Shown here piece by piece: positions 39,109 to 48,719 of a stretch of DNA of 64,000 bases (positions within the stretch are counted from its first letter, which is position 1; each line of letters opens with the position of its first letter). The notes below the pieces were generated by a model. The model ran no database searches and was not told the origin of the DNA. It worked only from the letters and a program-made list of their open reading frames with translations. This DNA comes from Akkermansia muciniphila (GTDB lineage Bacteria > Verrucomicrobiota > Verrucomicrobiia > Limisphaerales > UBA9464). The translations under genes were made by a program, and so were the position numbers. The DNA is taken from assembly GCA_945898055.1 (NCBI GenBank), contig CAMDGV010000007.1:1-64000 (forward strand), read 5' to 3'.

Positions 39109-39969
39109 ATGAAACTCTGCCGCTTTTATTCCTCCGCACATCCATTTCCGCGGGTTGGTTTAACCCTTGACGAAGTTACCTTATTGGATCTGTCCGGAGC
39201 CGGCGTGAGCTCACTGACCGAACTTCTCGAAGTACCTAATCTGTCTGAAACCCTTCGACGATTAGCTGCAGGCGCGGTGCGCAGGGTGGCCCTTTCCGAA
39301 GTTTGTTTTGCGTCACCAACCGAAGCGCAAGAAGTCTGGGCGGCCGGGGTTACTTACCTGCGCAGCAAGACGGCTCGAATGGAAGAATCTGATTTCAGTG
39401 CGACAGCTTACGACCGTGTTTATGATGCCCCAAGGCCGGAACTCTTTTTTAAATCACAAGGTTCTAAAGTCATTGGTTCTGGCGGAGCTGTCGGAATTCG
39501 GAGCGATGCAAAATGGAATGTACCGGAACCGGAATTGGCCCTGGTCTTCAATAGTCGGGCTAATTTAGTAGGTTACACCATTGGCAACGATATGAGCAGT
39601 CGCGATATCGAGGGAGAGAATCTTTTGTATTTGCCGCAAGCTAAAACCTATCGTGGATCATGCGCGTTAGGTCCCTTTATTCGAGTGGCAACGAGCGAAG
39701 AAGAAGCGAGGAATTGGAGTATTCGGATCACCATTCACCGAGCGGATACGACGATATTTTCGGGAGAAACAAAGGTCGGAAATATCAAGCGAACCTTTGA
39801 TGACCTAGCGAGTTGGTTGCACCGTTGCCAAGAATTTAAGCAGGGAGTCGTTCTATTGACAGGCACGGGCGTAGTGCCACCTAACGAGTTTACTCTCGCA
39901 TCGGGAGATATTGTACGGATCGAGATTGAAGGGATAGGCGTGCTTGAGAACGCTGTGGAGGTGGTGTGA
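39109..39969 (+). CDS. Fumarylacetoacetate hydrolase family protein
   Basis: ATG 39109; EVWAAGVTYLRSKTARMEES...ELFFKSQGSKVIGSGGAVGIRSDAKWNVPEPELALVFN...GYTIGNDMSSRDIEGENLLYLPQAKTYRGSCALGPFI. Confidence 0.93.
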   Translation: MKLCRFYSSAHPFPRVGLTLDEVTLLDLSGAGVSSLTELLEVPNLSETLRRLAAGAVRRVALSEVCFASPTEAQEVWAAGVTYLRSKTARMEESDFSATAYDRVYDAPRPELFFKSQGSKVIGSGGAVGIRSDAKWNVPEPELALVFNSRANLVGYTIGNDMSSRDIEGENLLYLPQAKTYRGSCALGPFIRVATSEEEARNWSIRITIHRADTTIFSGETKVGNIKRTFDDLASWLHRCQEFKQGVVLLTGTGVVPPNEFTLASGDIVRIEIEGIGVLENAVEVV

Positions 39970-40231
39970 ATCGGGGCGTCGGCCCCCATCGCCCCCGACT
40001 TTTGGATAGGGCCAAACTTGGTGGATGGTTTGAAGTTCAGATCGGCTTTAATTGAGTTCATTCGCGAGGAGTAAACTCTTAATTAGGAAAATGTCTGTCC
40101 CTGATGCCCCTTGGAATTAGTTAGACTGAAATACCACTTTTGTCCCAATAGTTACTCAGTCTAAGCAGTCTCATTCTTAAAGATTATGTAGAGCTCGACT
40201 CCTCGTGCCGAGAGTCATTATCCTCTCGAAT

Positions 40232-40588
40232 ATGCTCGAGAAAAAGCATCAACCACTCGCCAGCCGGGGTCGTTTCTCTCGGCGTTTACTGGCCAGTTTT
40301 GGGGCTGCCATAGGGTTGATTTTAGGTACCTTAGGAATTGGCACGGCGGGGTATCATTTCTTTGCTGACTTTACTTGGGTCGATTCCCTGTTGAACGCAG
40401 CGATGATCCTCACCGGCATGGGACCAGTCGGAGTCCTGGTTACGACCCGCGCCAAGCTCTTTGCGGTGGTTTATGCCCTTTTTTGCGGATGTGTCTTTCT
40501 CACGATGATTGTCACGGTGTTAACGCCGATGGTTCACCGATTGCTTCACCTCTTTCACCTCGAAGACCCAGATTCTAAGCGGCACTGA
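40232..40588 (+). CDS. Small TM-P-TM (potassium-channel-pore-like) membrane protein
   Basis: LLASFGAAIGLILGTLGIGTAGYHFFADFTWVDSLLNAAMILTGMGPVGVLVTTRAKLFAVVYALFCGCVFLTMIVTV: TM, re-entrant-like helix, TM. Confidence 0.7.
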   Translation: MLEKKHQPLASRGRFSRRLLASFGAAIGLILGTLGIGTAGYHFFADFTWVDSLLNAAMILTGMGPVGVLVTTRAKLFAVVYALFCGCVFLTMIVTVLTPMVHRLLHLFHLEDPDSKRH

Positions 40589-40607
40589 ACTTCTAAAAAA
40601 GACAACG

Positions 40608-42080
40608 ATGGGGCATTCTAAATCTGAGCAATCGAGAGAGGAGCCTAATGTTAATCAGGGACTGAGGGCGCAATCTCCTCTGCCGATTCAAGATACCAAG
40701 ATCGCAGTGAGCGGAGAGAATGAGTCTGTCCCCGTCCCTGATAGTGTGTCGCAACCACCCAATTTGCCGACATTTAGAGAAGCGTTTTTATTTTGGTTAA
40801 AACTTGGATTCATCAGTTTTGGGGGGCCGACGGGGCAGATAGCCATCATGCACAGTGAATTGGTCGAAAAACGGCGGTGGATTTCAGAGGACCGATTCTT
40901 TCATGCCCTCAATTACTGTATGCTACTCCCCGGACCGGAGGCTCAACAGTTAGCTATCTATGTGGGATGGTTATTACACCGAACATGGGGTGGCATTGTT
41001 GCCGGAGTCCTCTTTGTCATCCCCTCAGCACTGATCCTTTGGGGGCTCAGTATTGTTTATGTCACCTTCGGTGAATTGCCTTGGGTGAGGGGTGGCTTCG
41101 ACGGTTTGAAGCCGGCGATTCTTGCCATTGTTCTGAGCGCGATGGTTCGGATAGGGCGGCGAGTCTTAAAAAACCCAGTGATGTGGGGAGTCGCACTGAT
41201 GGCTTTCTTTTTGATCTTCCAATTTCATCTTCCCTTTCCGCTAATTATTCTGACTGCGGGCCTTGTTGGTCTTCTAGGTGATCAGGGTGGCTTTAGTCCG
41301 TTTAGAGTCCTCACGGCGCATCGGCCCAAGGCGGGAAGGATCAGTTTTGTAGGAGATGACTCCGCCATTCCTATTCACGCTAAGCCCTCATTAAAGCGCG
41401 CTTTAAACGTCTGTTGGATCTGCTTAACTCTCTGGTGGGCTCCAGTCCTATTGAGCGGAGTTGGGTTTGGTTTTGATCATCTTCTTTTCAGACAGGGCCT
41501 CTTCTTTAGCAAAGCGGCGATGGTTACTTTTGGAGGTGCTTATGCGGTTCTGCCCTATGTCTCGCAGGAGGCCGTAGAGAACTATCATTGGGTGACCGCG
41601 GGACAAATGTTGGATGGGCTTGCCCTAGCAGAAACCACACCTGGGCCCTTGATTATGGTCTTACAATTTGTTGGCTTTCTCGGAGGATGGAATTCACCGG
41701 CGCCATTATCGCCACAAACCATGGCGACCCTTGGGGCTCTCCTCACAACGTGGACAACCTTTCTACCCTGCTTTCTCTGGATTTTTCTGGGGGCGCCTCA
41801 TATTGAAGAACTGCGTGGGAACAAAAGAATATCCGCTGTCCTTTCGACTATTACCGCTGCTGTCGTTGGGGTGATTTTAAATCTCGCCGTATGGTTTGGA
41901 ATTCAGGTCCTTTTTCCATCGGCCACGTCGATCAACCTGTTTAGCCTGACCGTTTGCTGCGTCGCCCTCATTGGCATGGCCCGTTGGAAGTGGGGGATAA
42001 TTCCGGTGGTCCTGAGTGCTGGAGCGGTAGGGATGCTGTGGAAGCTCTTACAAGGGTGGGTTGATTTGGGCCGTCCGTGA
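40608..42080 (+). CDS. chrA: Chromate transporter (CHR family), long two-domain form
   Basis: FREAFLFWLKLGFISFGGPTGQIAIMHSELVEKRRWISEDRFFHALNYCMLLPGPEAQQLAIYVGWLLHRTWGGIVAGVLFVIPS and second half FFSKAAMVTFGGAYAVLPYVSQEAVENYHWVTAGQMLDGLALAETTPGPLIMVLQFVGF. Confidence 0.95.
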   Translation: MGHSKSEQSREEPNVNQGLRAQSPLPIQDTKIAVSGENESVPVPDSVSQPPNLPTFREAFLFWLKLGFISFGGPTGQIAIMHSELVEKRRWISEDRFFHALNYCMLLPGPEAQQLAIYVGWLLHRTWGGIVAGVLFVIPSALILWGLSIVYVTFGELPWVRGGFDGLKPAILAIVLSAMVRIGRRVLKNPVMWGVALMAFFLIFQFHLPFPLIILTAGLVGLLGDQGGFSPFRVLTAHRPKAGRISFVGDDSAIPIHAKPSLKRALNVCWICLTLWWAPVLLSGVGFGFDHLLFRQGLFFSKAAMVTFGGAYAVLPYVSQEAVENYHWVTAGQMLDGLALAETTPGPLIMVLQFVGFLGGWNSPAPLSPQTMATLGALLTTWTTFLPCFLWIFLGAPHIEELRGNKRISAVLSTITAAVVGVILNLAVWFGIQVLFPSATSINLFSLTVCCVALIGMARWKWGIIPVVLSAGAVGMLWKLLQGWVDLGRP

Positions 42081-42092
42081 TGCTCGGAGAAG

Positions 42093-42815
42093 GTAAGCGT
42101 GCGCCCAACCCCATGGTTCCCTGGTTGCCGAAAGTAGGATATTCGACGATTGAAGCCGGGGGCCAAAGTTCGACCAAAATCGCATGGACTTTTCGCACTC
42201 CACCATTGATTCAATACTGCCGCGACTGGCTTTCAGCACAGTCGTGCTCCAAACACCCGCCATCGGAGCGCGGTTGGAAAGAGAGCCAATTGCAGCGAAC
42301 TGCGAACCACCCCGGCCAGCGGATCGAAGGACTTGCGAAGATCGGTCTGCCCGGCCGCTCGATAGACCTGAGTGTTGGAGATAAAGCTCAGCATCTGGGA
42401 AAAATATCAAGAATGGACCGCAAGGTTGAGGGATCCAAACCTGGGGGTAGTCGAAGGGCCCAACCGGATGGGGCAACACTTTCCGGCCCGTCGGTAGAAC
42501 TCGCCGAGGCTGACGGCGTGCAGAGCACGGGAACGAAGGCTGGAGTGTTTTGGGAGGCGATGGAATGGGTTGGCTGTAGTGGCTGTGGTGACTGGGTTGG
42601 ATGAGTGATCCGTAGCCATCGATCCATCGAAAGAGAATGAACCCCCAATCTCGCAGCAAACTCAGTCTTCGAGAGTCCCGAGCTTTTAAATTTAGCGATC
42701 CTTAGTTGGATTTCAGCAAGACCACGACGCCTCCGAGACGGTACTCTTGAGTTCATCTGCGCAGGCTACCCCAAGCACGACGAATCAGGAACCATGGGTT
42801 TGGGTGTACGCTTAC
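42093..42815 (-). mobile_element. IS66-family deletion derivative (MITE-like, 723 bp)
   Basis: Termini GTAAGCGTGCGCCCAACCCCATGGTTCC / GGAACCATGGGTTTGGGTGTACGCTTAC; retains a TnpA-like HTH and a TnpB start (VYRAAGQTDLRKSFDPLAGVVRSSL); most of tnpC lost. Both ends homologous to 26510-28388. Confidence 0.85.
42388..42756 (-). pseudogene. IS66 TnpA-like HTH protein remnant
   Basis: RRRRGLAEIQLRIAKFKSSGLSKTEFAARLGVHSLSMDRWL, near-identical to the 27945-28343 N-terminus. Confidence 0.7.
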
Positions 42816-43016
42816 TGGGTGGTGGTTTCGGCATCTGCCAATCCAAAACTACCCCCAAACGAAGGTGCTGCACAATCGCACTATTTTAAATCTCTCAGTG
42901 ACTTTTCCATCGGAATTGAGGCTGCCCTGTGCGTCAGTTGAGAGGCTCCGTTGATGTCTAATAGTGAAAGGTAGTCTCAAGTAAGAACGGTTATTCGAGC
43001 CGGAAGGAGCGAGGGG

Positions 43017-44720
43017 TTAGAGCCAAGAGGCAATCAATTTTCTCTCCTGAGTTGAGAGAGAAGAAAGGTTGATTTTGAGGGCAATTTTCCGCGCCATTTC
43101 TCGATGTTGAACGGCCCCAGAAATGAGAACTTGTACGACTCGGTCATGATCAGTGAGTTGGTCCTCGGGTCGTTGTTCTTGATTGAAAATGGATTGAGCT
43201 GTTGTTGCATCTCCCTGTAAAAAGTGGATCAGAGCCAAAGCTGACAGAAATTTCTGTTCGGTCTTTCGAGTGGTGTTGGCGAGGTAGGACTCCAGCGCGA
43301 GGCGCGCTTCTTTAAGATTAACTCCGAGGATAGATTCCAAGATCGCTTTTTCGGCCTTGATCCGCTTATCTGTCGATAAAACATTGCACTTCAACGTGAG
43401 GGCAGCGAGTTCGATATCGAGGCGGTCTTTGCCTCGTGCAAGGCGGAGCAATTCTTCTGATGCAGGACCGGTGAGCGAAGGTAATTTGCTTATTTTAGTC
43501 CATATCGTAAAGGCCGTATCGAGGAGGTTAGCTTGTTCTGCCAAGCGCGCAGTATAGACTAACGATTCGGGATTACCGCTGGACTGATTCATCGCATTGA
43601 TAAACAGACTAGCGGCCTCTGATTGACGAGTGTCTGCAATCGCAAGGCGTGCTCTAAAAATTGAACGATGAAACTCGGAGATGTTGGTACTCGGTCTTTT
43701 GAGAACATCTTGGAGTTTTGCCCATTGAAGGCTTGTCGCAAGGGCTTCAGCTTCGATTAAATCGAGGTTTCTTGGCCGATCCACTTTGCTTTCGGAGAGA
43801 GCTCTGAGGAGTGCAGATGAGTTTTTCTTCAGTAACCATTCACAGAGAATAGTCAGCTTTTTTGGATCGGTTTCACTTTTAATTCGAGATTCAGCACTGG
43901 CGATGATTTCTTTTTGGTCATCCGGGTAGGCGATCCAGCGAAGTTCGAGATCGTTGATGCTATTGGTTAAGTTAACCGGGGAGAGGGAAAGGGACGCCAG
44001 CAAGATTGGGGCGATCTCTTTGTTAACGGCCCCGTACCGAATCAGTAGACTGAAAGCATTAGATTTGAGCGAGGGATTGAACATCGCGATTGAGTTGACG
44101 AGTTCACGGCCCCGCTGACGTGATAGGTCATTGGTGGATTGCAGCAGCAATGCCCCGAATTGCAGTTGATTCGTCTGATTCTGTGGCTCGTTTTGAAAGG
44201 CTATTTGGGCCCAATAAATAGCTCGTTCGATCAGTCCGTTGTTGGCCAGGTGTTGGATCCCAAGATCGAGCACTTGAGCATTGGTGAGTGCCATTGGTGC
44301 CAGTTCCTTGAAGAGCGAGTCGGCTAGGTCGGGACGTCGAAAAATCAAGGTCGATTCCAGGGCGTTAATTTTGTCATCGAGCGTGACCTCATTTTCGGCC
44401 AAAAGTTGCTGCCAATCCGAAACAGCTGACACTAATCCGGTCCGCATGGAGTAGATCGCTCGGACCCGGATGACCGAAGGATCAAATGGGGCGAGTTGAT
44501 TTGCCACTCTGAGTGCTGGTAAGGCTTCGGCGAATTTTCCATCTCTTAGAAGGACTGCGACCTCGGCGGCTAATTTACGTCCTCGAAAGATCTTAAGAGA
44601 CGAATAGGAAAGGCGGAAAGCAAAGCCAAGTCCGATCGCCAAAAGGATGCCAATAAACAAAAAACGAACCGTGCGAGGCACCTTGTCTCCCCTCTTTTTT
44701 TGAATCTTTCTCTCTCTCAT
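43017..44720 (-). CDS. TPR-like repeat membrane-anchored protein
   Basis: N-terminal TM (FLFIGILLAIGLGFAFRLSY) followed by helical repeat sequence (FAEALPALRVANQLAPFDPSVIRVRAIYSMRTG). Confidence 0.65.
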   Translation of the reverse strand: MRERKIQKKRGDKVPRTVRFLFIGILLAIGLGFAFRLSYSSLKIFRGRKLAAEVAVLLRDGKFAEALPALRVANQLAPFDPSVIRVRAIYSMRTGLVSAVSDWQQLLAENEVTLDDKINALESTLIFRRPDLADSLFKELAPMALTNAQVLDLGIQHLANNGLIERAIYWAQIAFQNEPQNQTNQLQFGALLLQSTNDLSRQRGRELVNSIAMFNPSLKSNAFSLLIRYGAVNKEIAPILLASLSLSPVNLTNSINDLELRWIAYPDDQKEIIASAESRIKSETDPKKLTILCEWLLKKNSSALLRALSESKVDRPRNLDLIEAEALATSLQWAKLQDVLKRPSTNISEFHRSIFRARLAIADTRQSEAASLFINAMNQSSGNPESLVYTARLAEQANLLDTAFTIWTKISKLPSLTGPASEELLRLARGKDRLDIELAALTLKCNVLSTDKRIKAEKAILESILGVNLKEARLALESYLANTTRKTEQKFLSALALIHFLQGDATTAQSIFNQEQRPEDQLTDHDRVVQVLISGAVQHREMARKIALKINLSSLSTQERKLIASWL

Positions 44721-44866
44721 TTTCTTTGTTTTTTTATATCAAATCGCTTCGCAGCGGCAGTTCCGCCTGATTGTAAAAGCAGGCTGGAAACTCAACCGAT
44801 GACCGAGCGGGTATCTTGTACGGATAGCGCAGCAAAAATCATTACTATTCTTGCTTGGACTTCAGC

Positions 44867-46495
44867 TTAAGGCGATTGTCGATAGTGAAATAGTTTAGAA
44901 AGCGACTGGGCACCAAAATCGATAGAGGGTTCTTGGGTGTTAGGTGGAAAAGCAATGAGGCAGGAGACCAGTTCCACGCCGAGAAGGTGACGGTCGGTAG
45001 GCCAAGGTCGGTAAACCTCTGGGTTGGGAGTGTAGCCGGCGCTGTAACTAAGCTCGATCGGCTTTCCATTGCGCCAGACCCCCCAAAGTTGAAGGATATT
45101 TATGTCGGCCCGTTCAAATCGAAAAACGTGAAAGGTCAGATCAATGCCATCGATCACAATGTTTGTTTTTTGGACCCCGCCGACCTGCTTCCATCCAGAA
45201 CCAGGCATGCAACTGTCCGGGCGATGGCCGAGGGCGAGTTTACTCTCCGGCGATGGTTTCCAAAAGAGGTGATAGGCTTCCACAAATCCGAGCGGAGCAG
45301 ATGCACTGGTGAGCTTCAGTGATTCACCCGAATGAGCTTTTAGTTGACGCCACGCTTGTTCGTTGAAAGGAATCTTTTGAACTCCCGATCCAGTTTCCAA
45401 TCGGGCGGTAAAATAGGGAATTGTTTGGGGAAGCGCTTGTCGTGCGAGAATCCAGTACCAAGTGTGGGCCCCAATTAGACAGGCCATAACAATGCCGAGC
45501 AAGGGCCGTAGATCAGGAACTCGATCCCAGCGCAATGCTCCGAAACGGGAACCCCATTTCGCTCCGGATCCAGAGGGCCATTGATCTCCAGCGAGGCTTC
45601 CTTTTGAGAATTTTTTTCCGACAACCCAGATGGCTAAGTAAAAAGAATACATGGCGCTGTTTCCCACCCAATCATGGGCTTTATCCACCGCTTCAGAGCC
45701 GCTTTTTTCCATAATCCAACAGAGAATTAAGGTTCGTATTAGATTGCTGATCAGCGCAAAGAAGGTGGTGACACAGGTGAGTCCCAAACGTTGAATCGGA
45801 GTGAGCAGGAGCAGTTCACCGATGGCGAGACTCAGCATCAATCCGGACTGGAGAGAGCGGATGCCACTGCAAGCTTCCACGATTCCCACGGCACCGCGAC
45901 TTAGTTTTAAAACAGCCCCACTCATCGTTTCGACGGGAATCCCAAGCCACAGAAGGATCTCCGCGACCACTTGGGCAACTCCGATCATTAGACTTTGCTG
46001 GAGAGGATGTGCAATCCTATCCGGCCAAGGTACAGCGGTCAGAAAGAGGAGAAGAGGAAAGAGCGAAAGACGCAGGAGTCGTACGCCTCCAACCCAGGCT
46101 AGAGCCGTCAGCGTGCCTCCGACCGCAGCCCCATTGATGAACCAGAGAACGATACCAGACTGATGGTATTCGTTTCGGTACACTTCAATTGGAAAGAGAG
46201 CCAAGGCCGGGAGGGCGATCAAGGCGGGGTGCCAGCACTTTTCGAGGCCTGTATTTTCGGAGATCTCTTTCCAAAAAGACTCGGGTTGAATTCCCCAACG
46301 CCGCCAGAGATAAATCACGACGAGAAAGGGAACGATAAAACCATAGGAGTAATTATCGTCATGAGACCAGAAGGTAGAGCAGATAACCAAGGCCCAGCTC
46401 CAAAGGACCGTCAACAGAAAGAGGAGTGCGGGCGCGTTCTTTGCAGACCGAGGCGGAGCGGATGAAGGCGAGGTGAGGATTAGTGGCGTCGTCAT
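44867..46495 (-). CDS. Exosortase with fused EpsI-like C-terminal domain
   Basis: Multi-TM; catalytic EACSGIRSLQSGLM and LISNLIRTLILCWI, HDWVGNSAMYSFYLAIW; C-terminal soluble domain with CMPGSGWKQV (EpsI-like). Confidence 0.9.
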   Translation of the reverse strand: MTTPLILTSPSSAPPRSAKNAPALLFLLTVLWSWALVICSTFWSHDDNYSYGFIVPFLVVIYLWRRWGIQPESFWKEISENTGLEKCWHPALIALPALALFPIEVYRNEYHQSGIVLWFINGAAVGGTLTALAWVGGVRLLRLSLFPLLLFLTAVPWPDRIAHPLQQSLMIGVAQVVAEILLWLGIPVETMSGAVLKLSRGAVGIVEACSGIRSLQSGLMLSLAIGELLLLTPIQRLGLTCVTTFFALISNLIRTLILCWIMEKSGSEAVDKAHDWVGNSAMYSFYLAIWVVGKKFSKGSLAGDQWPSGSGAKWGSRFGALRWDRVPDLRPLLGIVMACLIGAHTWYWILARQALPQTIPYFTARLETGSGVQKIPFNEQAWRQLKAHSGESLKLTSASAPLGFVEAYHLFWKPSPESKLALGHRPDSCMPGSGWKQVGGVQKTNIVIDGIDLTFHVFRFERADINILQLWGVWRNGKPIELSYSAGYTPNPEVYRPWPTDRHLLGVELVSCLIAFPPNTQEPSIDFGAQSLSKLFHYRQSP

Positions 46496-46580
46496 TAGCG
46501 GCGGCTTTATTATTTTAAATCCCAGTCGATCTAGGGTCAGACAGTTTTTGTCCTAGATCGGAATATACAGTTTGGGCTGC

Positions 46581-46784
46581 GTGAAAACATTAAAGAGACT
46601 AATTGGTGCCCAGATTGAGACTCAAGTGATTGCTCGGTTTGGTGAAGCGAGATTGCTTTGTCATAGGGGAGGGCACTACGAGGTTGTGGGAGGTTCTCCG
46701 ACCGATGAACTCGAAGCTCGGGAGTGGGTTGCTCATTTTCTTCACGAAGCGTTTCCGTCACGAGGCAGATGGTATCGGATTTGA
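46581..46784 (+). CDS. Small hypothetical protein
   Basis: GTG start; KTLKRLIGAQIETQVIARFGEARLLCHRGGHYEVVGGSPTDELEAREWVAHFLHEAF; protein-like composition only. Confidence 0.4.
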   Translation: MKTLKRLIGAQIETQVIARFGEARLLCHRGGHYEVVGGSPTDELEAREWVAHFLHEAFPSRGRWYRI

Positions 46785-46794
46785 TGTAGTTACG

Positions 46795-47442
46795 TTAAGC
46801 ATCAATTAGCCCCTCACGAATGGCATAGCGCAGCAAGCCGGCAAGGGATGTAACTCGAAGTTTGCGCATCAGATTGGTTCGGTGTGAGTCCACGGTCTTA
46901 ACGCTTAGGTTTAGTTCCGTGGCGACCTCTTTGTTGCTTTCGCCCGACGCTAACAGGCGGATAATTTCCAGTTCCCGTGGCGATAGATTTGAAGGCTCCG
47001 TTTGATTTTCGACACGATCTTCGACGTACTGCTCGATGACCATACTGGTAATTTTATCAGTAAAATAAGTGCGAGAGTGTCGGATGGCGTGGACTGCCTC
47101 CGCGAGTTCACGGCCGGCGTCAGATTTGAGCAAATAACCGCGTGCACCGGCTTTGAGCACCTCGCGGACGACCTGACTGGAATCAGAGACGGTGAGGATC
47201 AAAGTCGCTGTTTCTGGGGAGACCTCACGAATAGCTGCCGCCGTTTCGTACCCGTTTAATAAAGGCATGTAGACATCGAGAATAGCCAGTGAAGGACGTA
47301 ATTTTCGGACCAATGCAAGGGCAGACTCTCCTTCGCTGGCTTCTCCAACGACACGGCAATCAGGAATACACTCCAGAACAGTCCGAATGCCAAACCGAAC
47401 AATTTCGTGATCGTCGGCGATGATCAAAGTAAACTCGCTCAT
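46795..47442 (-). CDS. NarL/LuxR-family response regulator
   Basis: LIIADDHEIVRFGIRTVLE...LAILDVYMPLLNG...LSPRELEIIRLLASGESNKEVATELNLSVKTVDSHRTNLMRKL. Confidence 0.96.
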   Translation of the reverse strand: MSEFTLIIADDHEIVRFGIRTVLECIPDCRVVGEASEGESALALVRKLRPSLAILDVYMPLLNGYETAAAIREVSPETATLILTVSDSSQVVREVLKAGARGYLLKSDAGRELAEAVHAIRHSRTYFTDKITSMVIEQYVEDRVENQTEPSNLSPRELEIIRLLASGESNKEVATELNLSVKTVDSHRTNLMRKLRVTSLAGLLRYAIREGLIDA

Positions 47443-48539
47443 GGAGGAGGGGAGGGCAGTGGGAGATGCACTTCAATTCGAGTTAACCCAGGACGAGATT
47501 CAATGGAAAGATGCCCTCTCAAGTGGCGAATCCTCTCCTGGAAGCTTAAGAGTCCAACCCCGGCCTCTGTCGAGTCTATTGGACTATATTTTCTCTCCGG
47601 AAAACCGCGGCCGTGATCCTCTATTTTTAAAAAGAGGGAGTCTCGATCTGAGTCGAGTTGGACGTGGGCATCTGAGCCTCCAGAGTGTCGAAGGATATTT
47701 AAAAGCGCTTCCTGAGTGATTCGAAAAAGTGCGAGCTCCAGAATTTCAGGCCAGCGGGTTCGGTTATCTGGGGCGATTACGTGGACTGCGACCCCGCTTC
47801 GTTCAGTAAAGCGGGCTGCATACCAGCGAAGGGTTTGGCAAAGTCCGAATTCTTTGAGAAGGGGTGGATGTAGTAGGACGGAGAGAGAGCGGAGCTCTAG
47901 GGAACATCGGGCGGCCATTCCAATACAGTCTTGAACCATCTGATCTCGATCAAATTGGGGTGAGGCGTTTTGTCCCCAACGGCTTAATTGGATTTCAAGG
48001 GCCGCCAGAGTCTGCGCGGTCGAGTCGTGGAGATATCTGCCTATTTGCCTTCGCGCTTCATCCTGACATCGAAGGATCTCTTCGGTCAGAGCACGTTCCG
48101 CCTGATAGCGCTGGGTTAAAGGCCTCAATTGAATCAGTATCCGCTTCTCGCCAGTCGGATGAGGGGACGTTGTCATCACGACTGAAACGGGGAAATCGGC
48201 CACAGCACCACCCACCAAGAAAGCCTCTCCACTCCAGCGACACGACGACATTGATCCGTCGAGTTCCTTCAGTAGCCTTGATGGTGTCTCTCGGTCCGAA
48301 AAGATTGAAAAAATGGAATAGGGCTCAGGTCCGAGACGAAAACCAGTTTGGCGATATCCTTCGGCATTCATGTAGAGGCATCCACCGTCTGCATCTACGA
48401 GGAAAACCATGTCGCTGGTCGCCTCGAGGCAATCGAGCAGACTCTTTTCCAAAGCCGCACTGAGGCCAGTGGGCGTTGTCGGGGCAACCTTCCCCAGCGG
48501 ATATTTGGCTGACAATGCTGGAGAGCTTTCGGTGTTCAC
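47439..48539 (-). CDS. PAS-domain sensor histidine kinase (HisKA_3 type)
   Basis: RQIGRYLHDSTAQTLAALEIQLSRW (phosphoacceptor His), ALFRITQEALLNILRHSGGSDAHVQL, DHGRGFPE, GVGLLSFQERIRHLRGHLSIES; 4-nt overlap with the regulator gene. Confidence 0.93.
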   Translation of the reverse strand: MNTESSPALSAKYPLGKVAPTTPTGLSAALEKSLLDCLEATSDMVFLVDADGGCLYMNAEGYRQTGFRLGPEPYSIFSIFSDRETPSRLLKELDGSMSSCRWSGEAFLVGGAVADFPVSVVMTTSPHPTGEKRILIQLRPLTQRYQAERALTEEILRCQDEARRQIGRYLHDSTAQTLAALEIQLSRWGQNASPQFDRDQMVQDCIGMAARCSLELRSLSVLLHPPLLKEFGLCQTLRWYAARFTERSGVAVHVIAPDNRTRWPEILELALFRITQEALLNILRHSGGSDAHVQLDSDRDSLFLKIEDHGRGFPERKYSPIDSTEAGVGLLSFQERIRHLRGHLSIESRPGLTRIEVHLPLPSPPP

Positions 48540-48719
48540 AAACGATAGTCAGACTAAGGGTAAATCTTTAAGGTGCTTAAATATAAATATTCAGTGCATT
48601 AAACTAGGATGGATTTTTATTAAAATCAGGCCTGAGTCTAAGGCTCTCCCTTAATGTTTGTTTTTTGGCCCGCTTTAGGACTTTGGTTTTAGGGTTAGCG
48701 CCGCTGCGGTTTTACTTTT

